Positions 1-5,904 are shown, numbered from the stretch's first letter. The stretch: DNA of 8,039 nucleotides from Candidatus Melainabacteria bacterium (GCA_026389055.1 JAPLIO010000148.1:1-8039); one strand, 5' to 3'. Notes: a model not told the origin generated them from the letters alone. Program-made: numbers and translations.

Positions 1-30
1 AGAGCAAATGCAATGGGCGTTCCTACTGGT
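1..30 (-). repeat. Edge of dispersed repeat (partial copy)
   Basis: These 30 bases match the reverse complement of 2310-2339 at 27 of 30 positions, with differences at positions 3, 12 and 17. After position 30 the match decays into similar TTTG-containing sequence. The copy is cut by the window start, so only one end of the element is visible. It sits about 26 bp beyond the trpB stop codon, in the intergenic space downstream of that gene. It is oriented opposite to the fuller copy at 2301-2494, which forms an array of hairpins. Confidence 0.7.
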
Positions 31-56
31 TTGTTTGAACTCTTAGGCTATTTATA

Positions 57-1241
57 CTATTTACCCTGCCCCTTCAACGCAGCGGCAATCGTTGGTAAAT
101 CTTTATCGCCACGCCCTGAAAGATTGATTAAAATCACGTCATCTACCGAAAGCGTGGGGGCTAACTTCGTGGCATACGCCACGGCGTGCGATGATTCCAA
201 CGCTGGTAAAATGCCTTCCAGCTTGGTTAGTAGCTGAAAAGCCTCTAACGCCTCGGCATCGGTTGCACTTTCATAAGTCGCCCGCCCCAATTCCTGCAAA
301 TAGGCGTGTTCAGGGCCTACGGAAGGATAATCTAACCCTGCAGAAATACTATGCGTATTCAACACTTGCCCATCATCGGTTTGTAGCATAAGGCTTTTCA
401 TGCCTTGCAACACCCCAAACGTGCCTTGAGCCAACACGGCTCCGTGAAAATCCGTATCCAGTCCATGCCCAGCGGGTTCAACCCCCACTAACCGAACGTC
501 TTTATCCGCCATAAACCCACTAAAAATCCCGATAGCGTTAGACCCTCCGCCCACGCACGCCAACACGCTATGAGGCAGTTTCCCCACGTGTTCCAGCATT
601 TGTGCCCGAGACTCCTTGCCAATCACTTCATGGAAATACCGCACCATACTGGGAAAGGGGTGAGGCCCTGCCACGGTGCCTATTAAATAATGGGTGTCTC
701 GCACGTTGGCAATCCAATCGCGCATGGCTTCGTTAATGGCATCTTTTAGGGTTTTTCCGCCACTGTGCACGGCGTTTACTTTTGCCCCTAGTAGTTCCAT
801 TCGTAGCACGTTGGGTTGTTGGCGTTCAACATCCACCGCACCCATGTAAATTTCTGTTTCAAGCCCTAGCAATGCCCCAACCATGGCGGTGGCTACGCCG
901 TGTTGCCCTGCCCCTGTTTCGGCAATAATGCGTTTTTTGCCCATGGCTTTTGCCATGAGGGCTTGCCCTAGGGCGTTGTTGGTTTTATGGGCACCGCCGT
1001 GGAGCAAATCTTCTCGTTTTAGCCAAATGCTAGCCCCGCCGAGATGTTTGGATAAATTTTCGGCGTGATAGAGGGGGGTGGGTCTGCCAGCGTAGTGGTG
1101 TAGTAGCCTGTTGAAGTTGGCTTGGAAGGCGACATCGGTTTGTAGGGCGATGAAGTTTTCTTCTAATTCTTCTAGGGCGGGCATCAACGATTCTGGGGCG
1201 TAACAGCCACCGAAGCGTCCGAATAATCCGAGGCTTTTCAT
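57..1241 (-). CDS. trpB: Tryptophan synthase beta chain
   Basis: TrpB is the PLP enzyme that condenses indole with L-serine to give L-tryptophan, the last step of tryptophan synthesis, normally as an alpha2-beta2 complex with TrpA in the cytoplasm. The 394-aa protein has the usual length. It carries the N-terminal FGRFGGCYAPESLMPALEEL segment, the PLP-lysine motif HKTNN (Lys86), the catalytic-glutamate motif AETGAGQHG (Glu108), the phosphate-binding GGGSN loop (231-235), EGILPALES near 342-350 and the C-terminal SGRGDKD (375-381). All key residues are present, so it should be active. The ATG start leads directly into the conserved N terminus; no clear Shine-Dalgarno is seen. No trpA or other trp gene is in the window; trpA could lie to the left, beyond the repeat fragment. 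The upstream neighbour is an unknown protein on the same strand. Confidence 0.97.
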   Translation of the reverse strand: MKSLGLFGRFGGCYAPESLMPALEELEENFIALQTDVAFQANFNRLLHHYAGRPTPLYHAENLSKHLGGASIWLKREDLLHGGAHKTNNALGQALMAKAMGKKRIIAETGAGQHGVATAMVGALLGLETEIYMGAVDVERQQPNVLRMELLGAKVNAVHSGGKTLKDAINEAMRDWIANVRDTHYLIGTVAGPHPFPSMVRYFHEVIGKESRAQMLEHVGKLPHSVLACVGGGSNAIGIFSGFMADKDVRLVGVEPAGHGLDTDFHGAVLAQGTFGVLQGMKSLMLQTDDGQVLNTHSISAGLDYPSVGPEHAYLQELGRATYESATDAEALEAFQLLTKLEGILPALESSHAVAYATKLAPTLSVDDVILINLSGRGDKDLPTIAAALKGQGK

Positions 1242-1286
1242 GGGCGAAGGGGGTGCTTTCTAACAATCGGGTTGAACTTATTGTTT

Positions 1287-1292
1287 AGTATA
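1287..1292 (-). promoter_or_regulatory. Possible -10 box upstream of trpB
   Basis: On the minus strand TATACT (plus-strand AGTATA) lies about 46 bp before the trpB ATG, after a run of T residues. No good -35 hexamer stands 16-18 bp upstream, so this is a weak candidate. trpB could instead be read from the upstream unknown gene. No leader peptide with Trp codons or attenuator hairpin was found in the 105-bp gap. Confidence 0.25.
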
Positions 1293-1346
1293 GCGTAAAA
1301 AAACAGACGGGCGTTATTTATAGCGGTGCCGAGTATTATTGAGCCG

Positions 1347-1796
1347 TTATTGCTGGGTAGTTGTATGTTCTGCAAGCCACTCTCTATAATAGGCGACTGT
1401 ACCTATACCTAGATCTGGATCCTCTACATTATTTACTACTACTTTTTTTAGGGCTTCTTTTTTTGCTACTACTTTATCTACTGCTGCTTCTAACTCATCT
1501 ACTAGATTTTCGATATTTGTTAAAATAGTACTTCTCATTTGTCGATTTGAGTTGCTAAATTCAATATCCCACTTGCTTAACTCCATCATAATTGATTGAA
1601 TAGACTTTGAAGTCAACCCCGACCGAACCTGACTGCTAGCAGGGGGCGTGGCGGTTGGCTGAAAGACATCTTGGTTTAATGTGGGCGTTTTAAAATAACC
1701 ACCGATAGCGGGCTTTTCTTGTTGGAAGGTGTCGGTTTTTTGAAACTTCGGCACGGTGAAAGTAGGGGTAACGGAAGGCATTAGAAGTGAGGGCAT
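1347..1796 (-). CDS. Hypothetical protein, Pro/Thr-rich N terminus and helical C-terminal half
   Basis: No family is recognised. The 149-aa product has a low-complexity N-terminal half (about residues 1-57, rich in Pro, Thr, Phe and Gln), probably disordered. The C-terminal half is predicted mainly helical: residues about 58-85 (KSIQSIMMELSKWDIEF) and a heptad-like charged stretch at about 93-120 (NLVDELEAAVDKVVAKKEAL) that could form a coiled coil. There is no signal peptide, membrane segment or Cys. The ATG at 1796 has only a weak AAGG about 12 nt upstream; a second ATG is at codon 6. Base use is more AT-rich than in trpB. The leader carries tandem repeats and a palindrome, as listed. A PASSQVRSG string before the helical part resembles PADSFQYRSG in the broken gene at 4653-5176, so the two may be distant paralogues; this is inference from a short match. 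Confidence 0.7.
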   Translation of the reverse strand: MPSLLMPSVTPTFTVPKFQKTDTFQQEKPAIGGYFKTPTLNQDVFQPTATPPASSQVRSGLTSKSIQSIMMELSKWDIEFSNSNRQMRSTILTNIENLVDELEAAVDKVVAKKEALKKVVVNNVEDPDLGIGTVAYYREWLAEHTTTQQ

Positions 1797-1821
1797 TGAT
1801 AGAAAGTACCTTAATTGGTTA

Positions 1822-1851
1822 TAGATTGAGTAGATTGAGTAGATTGAGTAG
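1822..1851. repeat. 9-bp direct tandem repeat, 3.3 units
   Basis: The unit TAGATTGAG occurs three times without change at 1822-1830, 1831-1839 and 1840-1848, followed by a partial TAG. The array ends about 26 bp upstream of the ATG of the unknown gene at 1796, so it lies in that gene's leader or promoter. It could be a slipped-strand repeat that varies in copy number, or a set of binding sites; nothing in the sequence decides between these. Confidence 0.85.
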
Positions 1852-1887
1852 AAAATAAGATCAAAGAGAGAGAAAAAAAAGAAAAAA

Positions 1888-1902
1888 GCGATGATTCATC
1901 GC
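1888..1902. promoter_or_regulatory. Perfect 15-bp palindrome, operator-like
   Basis: GCGATGA-T-TCATCGC has two perfect 7-bp arms around one central base. It lies 92 bp upstream of the start at 1796, next to a purine-rich tract (1861-1887). The odd-length symmetric form is typical of a site for a dimeric regulator; as RNA the single-base loop makes a simple hairpin unlikely. No regulator can be named. Confidence 0.45.
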
Positions 1903-2056
1903 AAAATCAGCTATACAGTAAAACTATACTATTTATTATCTTACAACGGTTGATTATTTTTTCTATGAGCCAACGCAAAAATGGGTCAATCTCCATACTT
2001 TTTACACTTCGTAACAATAATACGGAATGGTTAATCGCTTCGGTCTAGGGCTTCAT

Positions 2057-2138
2057 GGGGGGTGTTGTTTGAACACCCCCCACACCCCCCGCAAAACAAA
2101 GGGGCTGCTCGCCGCCCCCTTTGTATTCCCCAGGGGAA
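2057..2138. repeat. Intergenic array of three hairpins
   Basis: Three inverted repeats follow one another. GGGGGGTGTT (2057-2066) pairs with AACACCCCCC (2072-2081) around a 5-base loop. ACAAAGGGG (2096-2104) pairs with CCCCTTTGT (2116-2124). TTCCCC (2126-2131) pairs with GGGGAA (2133-2138). The first module (G-run hairpin with a GTTTG loop, then CACCCCCC-G-CAA and GGGG) resembles the minus-strand reading of 2494 to 2437, which has TGTTTG, CACCCCCC-A-CAA and GGGG. The two arrays therefore look like diverged inverted copies of one module. No plausible gene overlaps; ORFs here are side effects of the repeat. Confidence 0.75.
2091..2124 (-). terminator. Putative intrinsic terminator (minus strand)
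   Basis: Read on the minus strand, a 9-bp stem ACAAAGGGG / CCCCTTTGT with an 11-nt GC-rich loop is followed at once by TTTTG. The T tract is short but directly abuts the stem. It would end leftward transcripts, either the candidate RNA from the 2277-2306 promoter or read-through from pyrB. On the plus strand the stem is followed by ATTCCCC and is not a good terminator. Confidence 0.4.
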
Positions 2139-2270
2139 CAACTGGTTAATTGGCTTTCGTGTACGTTGAAAACAGGCTTGGGCGGAAGCAAAAGAGGCTC
2201 CCTAATTGCCCTGCTTCGCTACGCTCGCACCAGCCTATTTCCAACTAGGTATGGTTTGAAGCTAAAAATA
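2091..2270 (-). ncRNA. Candidate small RNA between two hairpin arrays
   Basis: Three independent signs line up on the minus strand. A TTGACA-18-TATAAC promoter (2277-2306) predicts a start near 2270. Inside the predicted transcript AGGCT (plus 2232-2236) can pair with AGCCT (plus 2174-2178), and GCGAAGCA with the bulged TGCTTCCGC (plus 2212-2219 with 2182-2190). The transcript then meets the hairpin at 2096-2124, followed on this strand by TTTTG, a plausible intrinsic terminator. The expected RNA is about 180 nt. No ORF in the segment has convincing composition, and no known RNA family is recognised. The alternative is that all of this is repeat-element structure with a chance promoter. Confidence 0.3.
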
Positions 2271-2276
2271 ATGAAC

Positions 2277-2306
2277 GTTATACCAATTATAAAGTTGAAG
2301 TGTCAA
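2277..2306 (-). promoter_or_regulatory. Sigma70-type promoter reading left
   Basis: On the minus strand TTGACA (plus 2301-2306) is a perfect -35 hexamer. TATAAC (plus 2277-2282), 18 bp downstream, matches the -10 consensus at five of six positions; an overlapping TATAAT is also present but too close. The -35 lies at the edge of the repeated element at 2301-2494. No coding gene begins downstream until trpB and its neighbour far to the left, so it most likely serves the intergenic segment 2091-2270. Confidence 0.45.
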
Positions 2307-2494
2307 ACCACCAGTAGGAACGACCATCGCATTTGCCCTGCAGTTGCCGATGCGTTCCGTCCACCGCAGGGGCGAAAAGAGCATCCCTCCGTCCATGCCC
2401 TTCTGGTGGCATAGGAGGGTGTCTTTTCGGGGGTTCCTAGGGGGAACCCCTTGTGGGGGGTGTCGGGGGGTGCCCAAACAGGCACCCCCCGACA
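2301..2494. repeat. Dispersed, highly structured palindromic element
   Basis: Bases 2310-2339 recur inverted at 1-30, showing this is a dispersed repeat. Four hairpins fill it. (1) GGAACG and CATCG (2317-2329, 2-nt bulge) pair with CGATG-CGTTCC (2348-2358). (2) CGAAAAGA, CA and CCCTCC (2373-2390) pair with GGAGGG, TG and TCTTTTCG (2414-2429), capped by ATGCC/GGCAT (2395-2399 with 2408-2412). (3) GGGGTTCC (2430-2437) pairs with GGAACCCC (2443-2450). (4) A perfect 14-bp stem (2461-2474 with 2481-2494) has the loop CAAACA. CCACCAG (2308-2314) could also pair with CTGGTGG (2403-2409) as an alternative fold. No transposase or reading frame of credible composition is present, so it resembles a non-autonomous element or a structured RNA. 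It lies 43 bp downstream of the pyrB stop and could also shield or end that transcript. Confidence 0.7.
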
Positions 2495-2537
2495 AACCAG
2501 CCAGCTAAAGACTGAAACGAAAATCTTTAAAATAGTG

Positions 2538-3494
2538 TTACGATTCTATACACCAATGCAACGCCGCCATCCGCAACGCCACACCACACGCCACTTGTTG
2601 CCGAATCAATGAAATATGCGGGTCATTTGCCAATTCTTCCGTAATTTCAACATGATAGTTTACAGGGCCGGGGTGCATTACTACAAAACCGGGCTTACAG
2701 CTCATCGCTACCCTTAAATGGTTGAGCTGATACCCTTGCGAATATCGCCCGATGAGCGATTGTTCAAACTCATCCATTCGTTCAGATTGTATGCGAAGGG
2801 GCATTACAATATCGGCATCGTTCAAGCCTTCTTCTAAAACTTCTGTAAACGTAACGCCGTATTGCTTGTGCCATTCTTCTCGTTCTACAATGCTCGGCAT
2901 AAAGAAATCAGGAGCCACTAATTGAATGGCAACGCCTAATTGTGGTATTAACCGCAGATGGCTACCCACCACTCTGCTATAGGTAATGTTGCCTAGAATG
3001 GTCATTTTCTTCCCTTGTAACGCTTCTAACGAGCCATATTGCTGAATGAGCGTCAACACATCCAACAACCCTTGGGTGGGATGATCTGTAATCCCATCAC
3101 CTGCGTTAATAATGGCGATGCGTTTGCCATATTTTTCAGCGAGTGCTTGGGGCAACCCATCTTGCGAATGCCGAATCACAATGGCATCTACTCCCATGGT
3201 TACTAGCGTTTCAATGGTATCGGCGATGGTTTCACCTTTAATCAGAGAAGACTGCTCGGGCGAAACATCTATCGTATGAGCCCCTAAAATTTTCGCTGCC
3301 AGTTCAAAACTACACCGAGTTCTGGTGCTGGGTTCACAAAAAAACGTGGCAACGGTTCTACCACTTAGGTGATTGAGCGTTTTTTTGGTACTGGGTTGAA
3401 TTAAGGGTAATAGCTTTCTGGCATTGGATGTCATTAAACGAATATCATTCAATCCAATATCGGCAGAAGAAACAAGGCTACGGGGCATCATCAT
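2538..3494 (-). CDS. pyrB: Aspartate carbamoyltransferase catalytic subunit
   Basis: The enzyme transfers the carbamoyl group of carbamoyl phosphate to L-aspartate, giving N-carbamoyl-L-aspartate, the committed step of de novo pyrimidine synthesis in the cytosol. From the first ATG it is 318 aa, a normal length. Numbering from the TTG at 3512, the carbamoyl-phosphate loop STRTR is at 62-66, the SSLIKGET loop with Ser and Lys at 88-95, HPTQ at 144-147, the domain-2 GNITYSRV at 174-181, the aspartate-binding LRIQSER at 239-245 and MHPGP at 279-283. I chose the ATG at 3494 (the first of three in a row) over the in-frame TTG at 3512, because GAAAG lies 11 nt before it and the TTG adds only MKVFFT. 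After the PGPVN motif most bacterial homologues have Arg-Gly; here Tyr-His is found. The gene begins 38 bp after the permease stop, so the two may share a transcript. No regulatory pyrI was seen. Confidence 0.95.
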   Translation of the reverse strand: MMMPRSLVSSADIGLNDIRLMTSNARKLLPLIQPSTKKTLNHLSGRTVATFFCEPSTRTRCSFELAAKILGAHTIDVSPEQSSLIKGETIADTIETLVTMGVDAIVIRHSQDGLPQALAEKYGKRIAIINAGDGITDHPTQGLLDVLTLIQQYGSLEALQGKKMTILGNITYSRVVGSHLRLIPQLGVAIQLVAPDFFMPSIVEREEWHKQYGVTFTEVLEEGLNDADIVMPLRIQSERMDEFEQSLIGRYSQGYQLNHLRVAMSCKPGFVVMHPGPVNYHVEITEELANDPHISLIRQQVACGVALRMAALHWCIES

Positions 3495-3532
3495 GGTAAA
3501 AAAAACTTTCAACTAAAAGGAATAACTAAAAA

Positions 3533-4606
3533 CTAAGAAGCTCCTGACCGAACCCGAGGGTCTAACCACAGCAGACCAAAATCGGCTAATAAGTTGCCTA
3601 CTACTAACAATACCGAAGATAACACTAAGCTTGCCATCACCATGTTGGCATCGCCTGCTAACGAAGCATTGAAGGTTTGCAACCCCAACCCGGGGAATCC
3701 GAGGACGGTTTCAACTAACACCGCCCCTGAAAGTAACCCTGCTAATTCAAACCCCATCATGGTTAATAGGGGGTTCAAGGCGTTACGCACGGCGTGTTTA
3801 TATAATACCACAGATTGCTTTAATCCCTTGGCTTTGGCGGTTTGTACATACGGTTGGCCTAGTACATCTAGCATATTGGCTTCCATTTGGCGTTGAATGC
3901 CTGTAATGCTTAACAGGGTTAAAACCAGCGTGGGCAGGGCTAAATGCAGAGTAACATCCCACACTTGGGCGAAGAAGGGCAACTGGGCGTGCATAGGGCT
4001 GGTTAGCCCGCCAAAGGGTAGCCAGCCTGTTTTAATGGCTAACACGCCCAAGGCTAAGGCTAGCACAAAACTGGGAATCGCCATTAAAAACGAGGTTACC
4101 CAGTTGAGGCTTTTGCTGACCCACGTGCCGTAATACTGGGCGGAAAGCACCCCAAGAGGCAGGGCAATCAGCCAGGTGGCGGTTAGCACACAAAGGTTGA
4201 GCAGTATCGTGTTTTTGGCGGCACTCAGTAGCAACCAACTGACCGATTCTCCTTTGTTGGTGGTGCCCCAATTGCCTAGCAGAAAGGCTTTCAGCCATCG
4301 GGCGTATTGGGTGTACCATGGTTTATCTAACGCCAGTCGTTTTTCTTCTTGAGCGATAACGCTGGCGGAAAGTTGGGGGTTGAGGCGGAGTTCGGCGAGG
4401 GGGTCGATGGGTTGTTTGAGGTCGATTTTTTCAAGCAACACAAAGGGCTTACCCCCAGCAGTAGCCGAGGGAATTTCAATCGGGCCAAGGGAGAGGTGGA
4501 ATCGCATGAGAAAGAAGCCCAAGGCGGAGCTAACTAGTACGATGGGTACCACCCAGGCAATTCGTTTGATAACAGGCACCAGTAGGGCAATAGACAAGGC
4601 GGGCAA
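3533..4606 (-). CDS. Oligopeptide/dipeptide/nickel-type ABC transporter permease (DppB/OppB family)
   Basis: This is an integral inner-membrane subunit of a binding-protein-dependent ABC importer of the DppB/OppB class. The order fits the family: N-terminal helix at about 17-34, a long periplasmic loop, the family signature region LDKPWYTQYARWLKAFLLGNWG (about 93-114), helices at about 130-155, 165-195, 218-236 and 283-303, the cytoplasmic EAA loop for ATPase contact (about 253-280, AKAKGLKQ then HAVRNALNPL), VETVLGFPGLG (298-308), a last helix at about 322-345 and DPRVR near the end. At 357 aa it is somewhat longer than usual because of an extended first loop (about 40-90). The TTG at 4606 follows an in-frame TGA directly and has GAAAG 4 nt upstream; no ATG comes before codon 34. 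The partner permease, ATPases and binding protein are not in the window, so the substrate cannot be named. Confidence 0.9.
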   Translation of the reverse strand: MPALSIALLVPVIKRIAWVVPIVLVSSALGFFLMRFHLSLGPIEIPSATAGGKPFVLLEKIDLKQPIDPLAELRLNPQLSASVIAQEEKRLALDKPWYTQYARWLKAFLLGNWGTTNKGESVSWLLLSAAKNTILLNLCVLTATWLIALPLGVLSAQYYGTWVSKSLNWVTSFLMAIPSFVLALALGVLAIKTGWLPFGGLTSPMHAQLPFFAQVWDVTLHLALPTLVLTLLSITGIQRQMEANMLDVLGQPYVQTAKAKGLKQSVVLYKHAVRNALNPLLTMMGFELAGLLSGAVLVETVLGFPGLGLQTFNASLAGDANMVMASLVLSSVLLVVGNLLADFGLLWLDPRVRSGAS

Positions 4607-4652
4607 TCACTTTCGGCTGGATGATAACGATAGCAGGCTAGACTGAGTTTAT

Positions 4653-5176
4653 CTATTGCTTATTATACATCATTTTCTTGCCTTGGGCGTGTTGCAGAAA
4701 GTATCGATGCACTGGTTGGGCTATCAACCTGATAGATGCAGGTATTCTATTAACATTACTATCAGAAATCTTATCCTTGAATGCAGTCTTAAATCCATGA
4801 CGCCATTTTGTGAATGAATTAAGCCCAAGCTTCTCAACTATAGCCATTACTTCAGGAATGATACGCCGTTCAGTGCTTATTTTCCGAATAAGTGCCTCTT
4901 CCAAACCTTTGCTATGCAGGAATCTCTCAAAGGCAATAGCCCTCCTTGTTCAGAGTGATCGGTTATTGCTCTTTTTAGTCTGAATAAGGCTATCTCTATT
5001 TGCTTGGCTTCTGTCTCTGCCAGTATACTCCCCGACCGATACTGAAAACTATCGGCTGGGGTGGGGATGATGGCGGGGTTACTAGCAGCGGTATTAGCTA
5101 CTGCTGGGGTTGTTGCTTGGGCAAGCCCTTTAACACCCATTGGTGCTGAAAATAAAGCCGTGGAAAGAAACATCAT
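4653..5176 (-). pseudogene. Hypothetical protein gene interrupted by a frameshift
   Basis: Two overlapping minus-strand frames look like halves of one gene. The first runs from ATG-ATG at 5176 to a TAA at 4877-4879 (99 aa). The second is open from 4949 to 4653. Near 4940 the sense moves from frame one (RLKRAITDHSEQGG) to frame two (AIAFERFLHSKGLEEALIRK), while the tail of frame one (DSCIAKVWKRHLFGK) looks like out-of-frame translation. Joining them gives about 174 aa, which one extra base near the G-run at 4940-4945 would restore. The N terminus has a hydrophobic stretch (MMFLSTALFSAPMGV) that may be a weak signal peptide, then an Ala/Pro/Thr-rich linker; the rest is helical and basic. No family is recognised. 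Alternatives are a sequencing error, two real small genes, or a programmed shift; no classical slippery heptamer is seen, although AAGGAGG (4941-4947) lies at the junction. Confidence 0.6.
4662..4667 (-). promoter_or_regulatory. -10 box upstream of the permease gene
   Basis: Minus-strand TATAAT, a perfect -10 hexamer, lies 55 bp before the permease TTG, inside the 3' end of the preceding unknown gene. No good -35 hexamer is present 16-18 bp upstream. It could let the permease and pyrB be transcribed independently of the broken gene. Confidence 0.3.
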
Positions 5177-5327
5177 CGCGAAAAGGTGTCCTACTATTGT
5201 TCAACGTAAAGGTATGCCCTAAAAAAGAAAAAGAGAGAAAATCAGAACCATATTCACTTTACTAAAAATAATCTCATCGTTCAAGCCCCTATTTATTTTC
5301 TCTGCCTATCCTTTTTAAGCTAACCTA

Positions 5328-5336
5328 TGCTAAAAT
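5328..5336 (+). promoter_or_regulatory. Extended -10 promoter for lipoprotein-nanE pair
   Basis: TG-C-TAAAAT is an extended -10 element ending about 55 bp before the chosen TTG start at 5392. A consensus -35 is missing, which extended -10 promoters tolerate. The 215-bp gap between the divergent genes at 5176 (minus) and 5392 (plus) otherwise holds a purine-rich tract at about 5221-5240 and AT-rich sequence. Confidence 0.4.
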
Positions 5337-5391
5337 AAACAACTGTACCCCTGCTATTATCCCCGTTTTTTCAAAATTGGAGACGCTCGCT

Positions 5392-5904
5392 TTGTTGTTG
5401 TTTCAAACTCTATCCGCTCGGTTGTTGCTATCGTTTTTAGTGCTTATTGCTTGTGCCATTGCCCCTAATCTAACAGCTTCGGCTACGGCGGTAACGCCTG
5501 CCAAAGTGGCTCATACGGCGGTAAAACCAGCCAAACCCGTTGCGGTTAATTTAATCACGCTATTAAAACACCCTGATGCTTACCTGCATAAACCCGTCCA
5601 ATTTTCGGGCACATTTTCCAGTTTTTCCAGCTTGGGGTTAGATTATAAACCAGCGTTTCGCGATGGTAAAGAGCATGTTGGGCTATTGTTGTTTCGCCCA
5701 GATGCCTTGCCTGCCCACAAAATTCCGTTGGCGGAAGTGAAGATTTTTATTCATCGGAAGGAATCAGAAAAACTGCCTGATTTGGAAACCAATGATTTAG
5801 TAACCATTGTCGGCACGCCGTTTTCCACGGCGTTGGGCGATGTTTGGGTGGATGTCAACACCCTAACCATCACGCAAAGAGCCCCTCGCAAACCGAAAGA
5901 TTAG
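5392..5904 (+). CDS. Putative secreted lipoprotein, beta-rich domain, unknown function
   Basis: The product is about 170 aa. A positively charged Arg followed by the hydrophobic run LLLSFLVLIAC contains a lipobox-like L-I-A-C, so it may be processed by signal peptidase II and lipidated on that Cys (residue 21 from this start). An Ala/Pro/Lys/Val-rich linker follows. A C-terminal domain of about 115 residues (LITLLKHPDAYLHKPVQFSGTF to VNTLTI) alternates beta-like stretches with VQFSGTF, KIFIHR and DLVTIVGTP, reminiscent of OB-fold modules; that assignment is inference. No enzyme motif is seen. The frame is open from a TTG at 5377, but GGAG at 5379-5382 is 9 nt before the TTG at 5392, which is therefore preferred; TTG codons at 5395 and 5398 are close alternatives. 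Its stop is 4 nt before nanE, so the two are translationally linked. Confidence 0.75.
   Translation: MLLFQTLSARLLLSFLVLIACAIAPNLTASATAVTPAKVAHTAVKPAKPVAVNLITLLKHPDAYLHKPVQFSGTFSSFSSLGLDYKPAFRDGKEHVGLLLFRPDALPAHKIPLAEVKIFIHRKESEKLPDLETNDLVTIVGTPFSTALGDVWVDVNTLTITQRAPRKPKD

Noticed and set aside
1030..1266. Minus-strand 78-aa Arg/Pro-rich frame over the start of trpB
   Set aside because: It is an out-of-frame reading of the trpB 5' end, with no independent start signal.
1822..1851. CRISPR array or replication iterons
   Set aside because: Units are 9 bp with no spacers, and there is no DnaA-box cluster or replication gene nearby.
2121..2414. Plus-strand 97-aa frame in the gap
   Set aside because: It is built from hairpin-array and structured repeat sequence, begins inside a stem, and its composition is not protein-like.
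2461..2494. Perfect 14-bp stem as the intrinsic terminator of pyrB
   Set aside because: On the minus strand it is followed by CCCCCCACAAGG, not a T tract, so an intrinsic terminator is not supported, although it may still hinder transcription or protect the 3' end.
2262..2495. Minus-strand 77- and 60-aa frames ending in the hairpin element
   Set aside because: They translate the palindromic repeat itself in two frames; such frames are usual annotation artefacts of dispersed repeats.
4032..4319. Minus-strand 95-aa frame inside the permease gene
   Set aside because: It is a shadow of the permease frame, rich in His, Gln and Arg as expected from frame-shifted membrane-protein codons.
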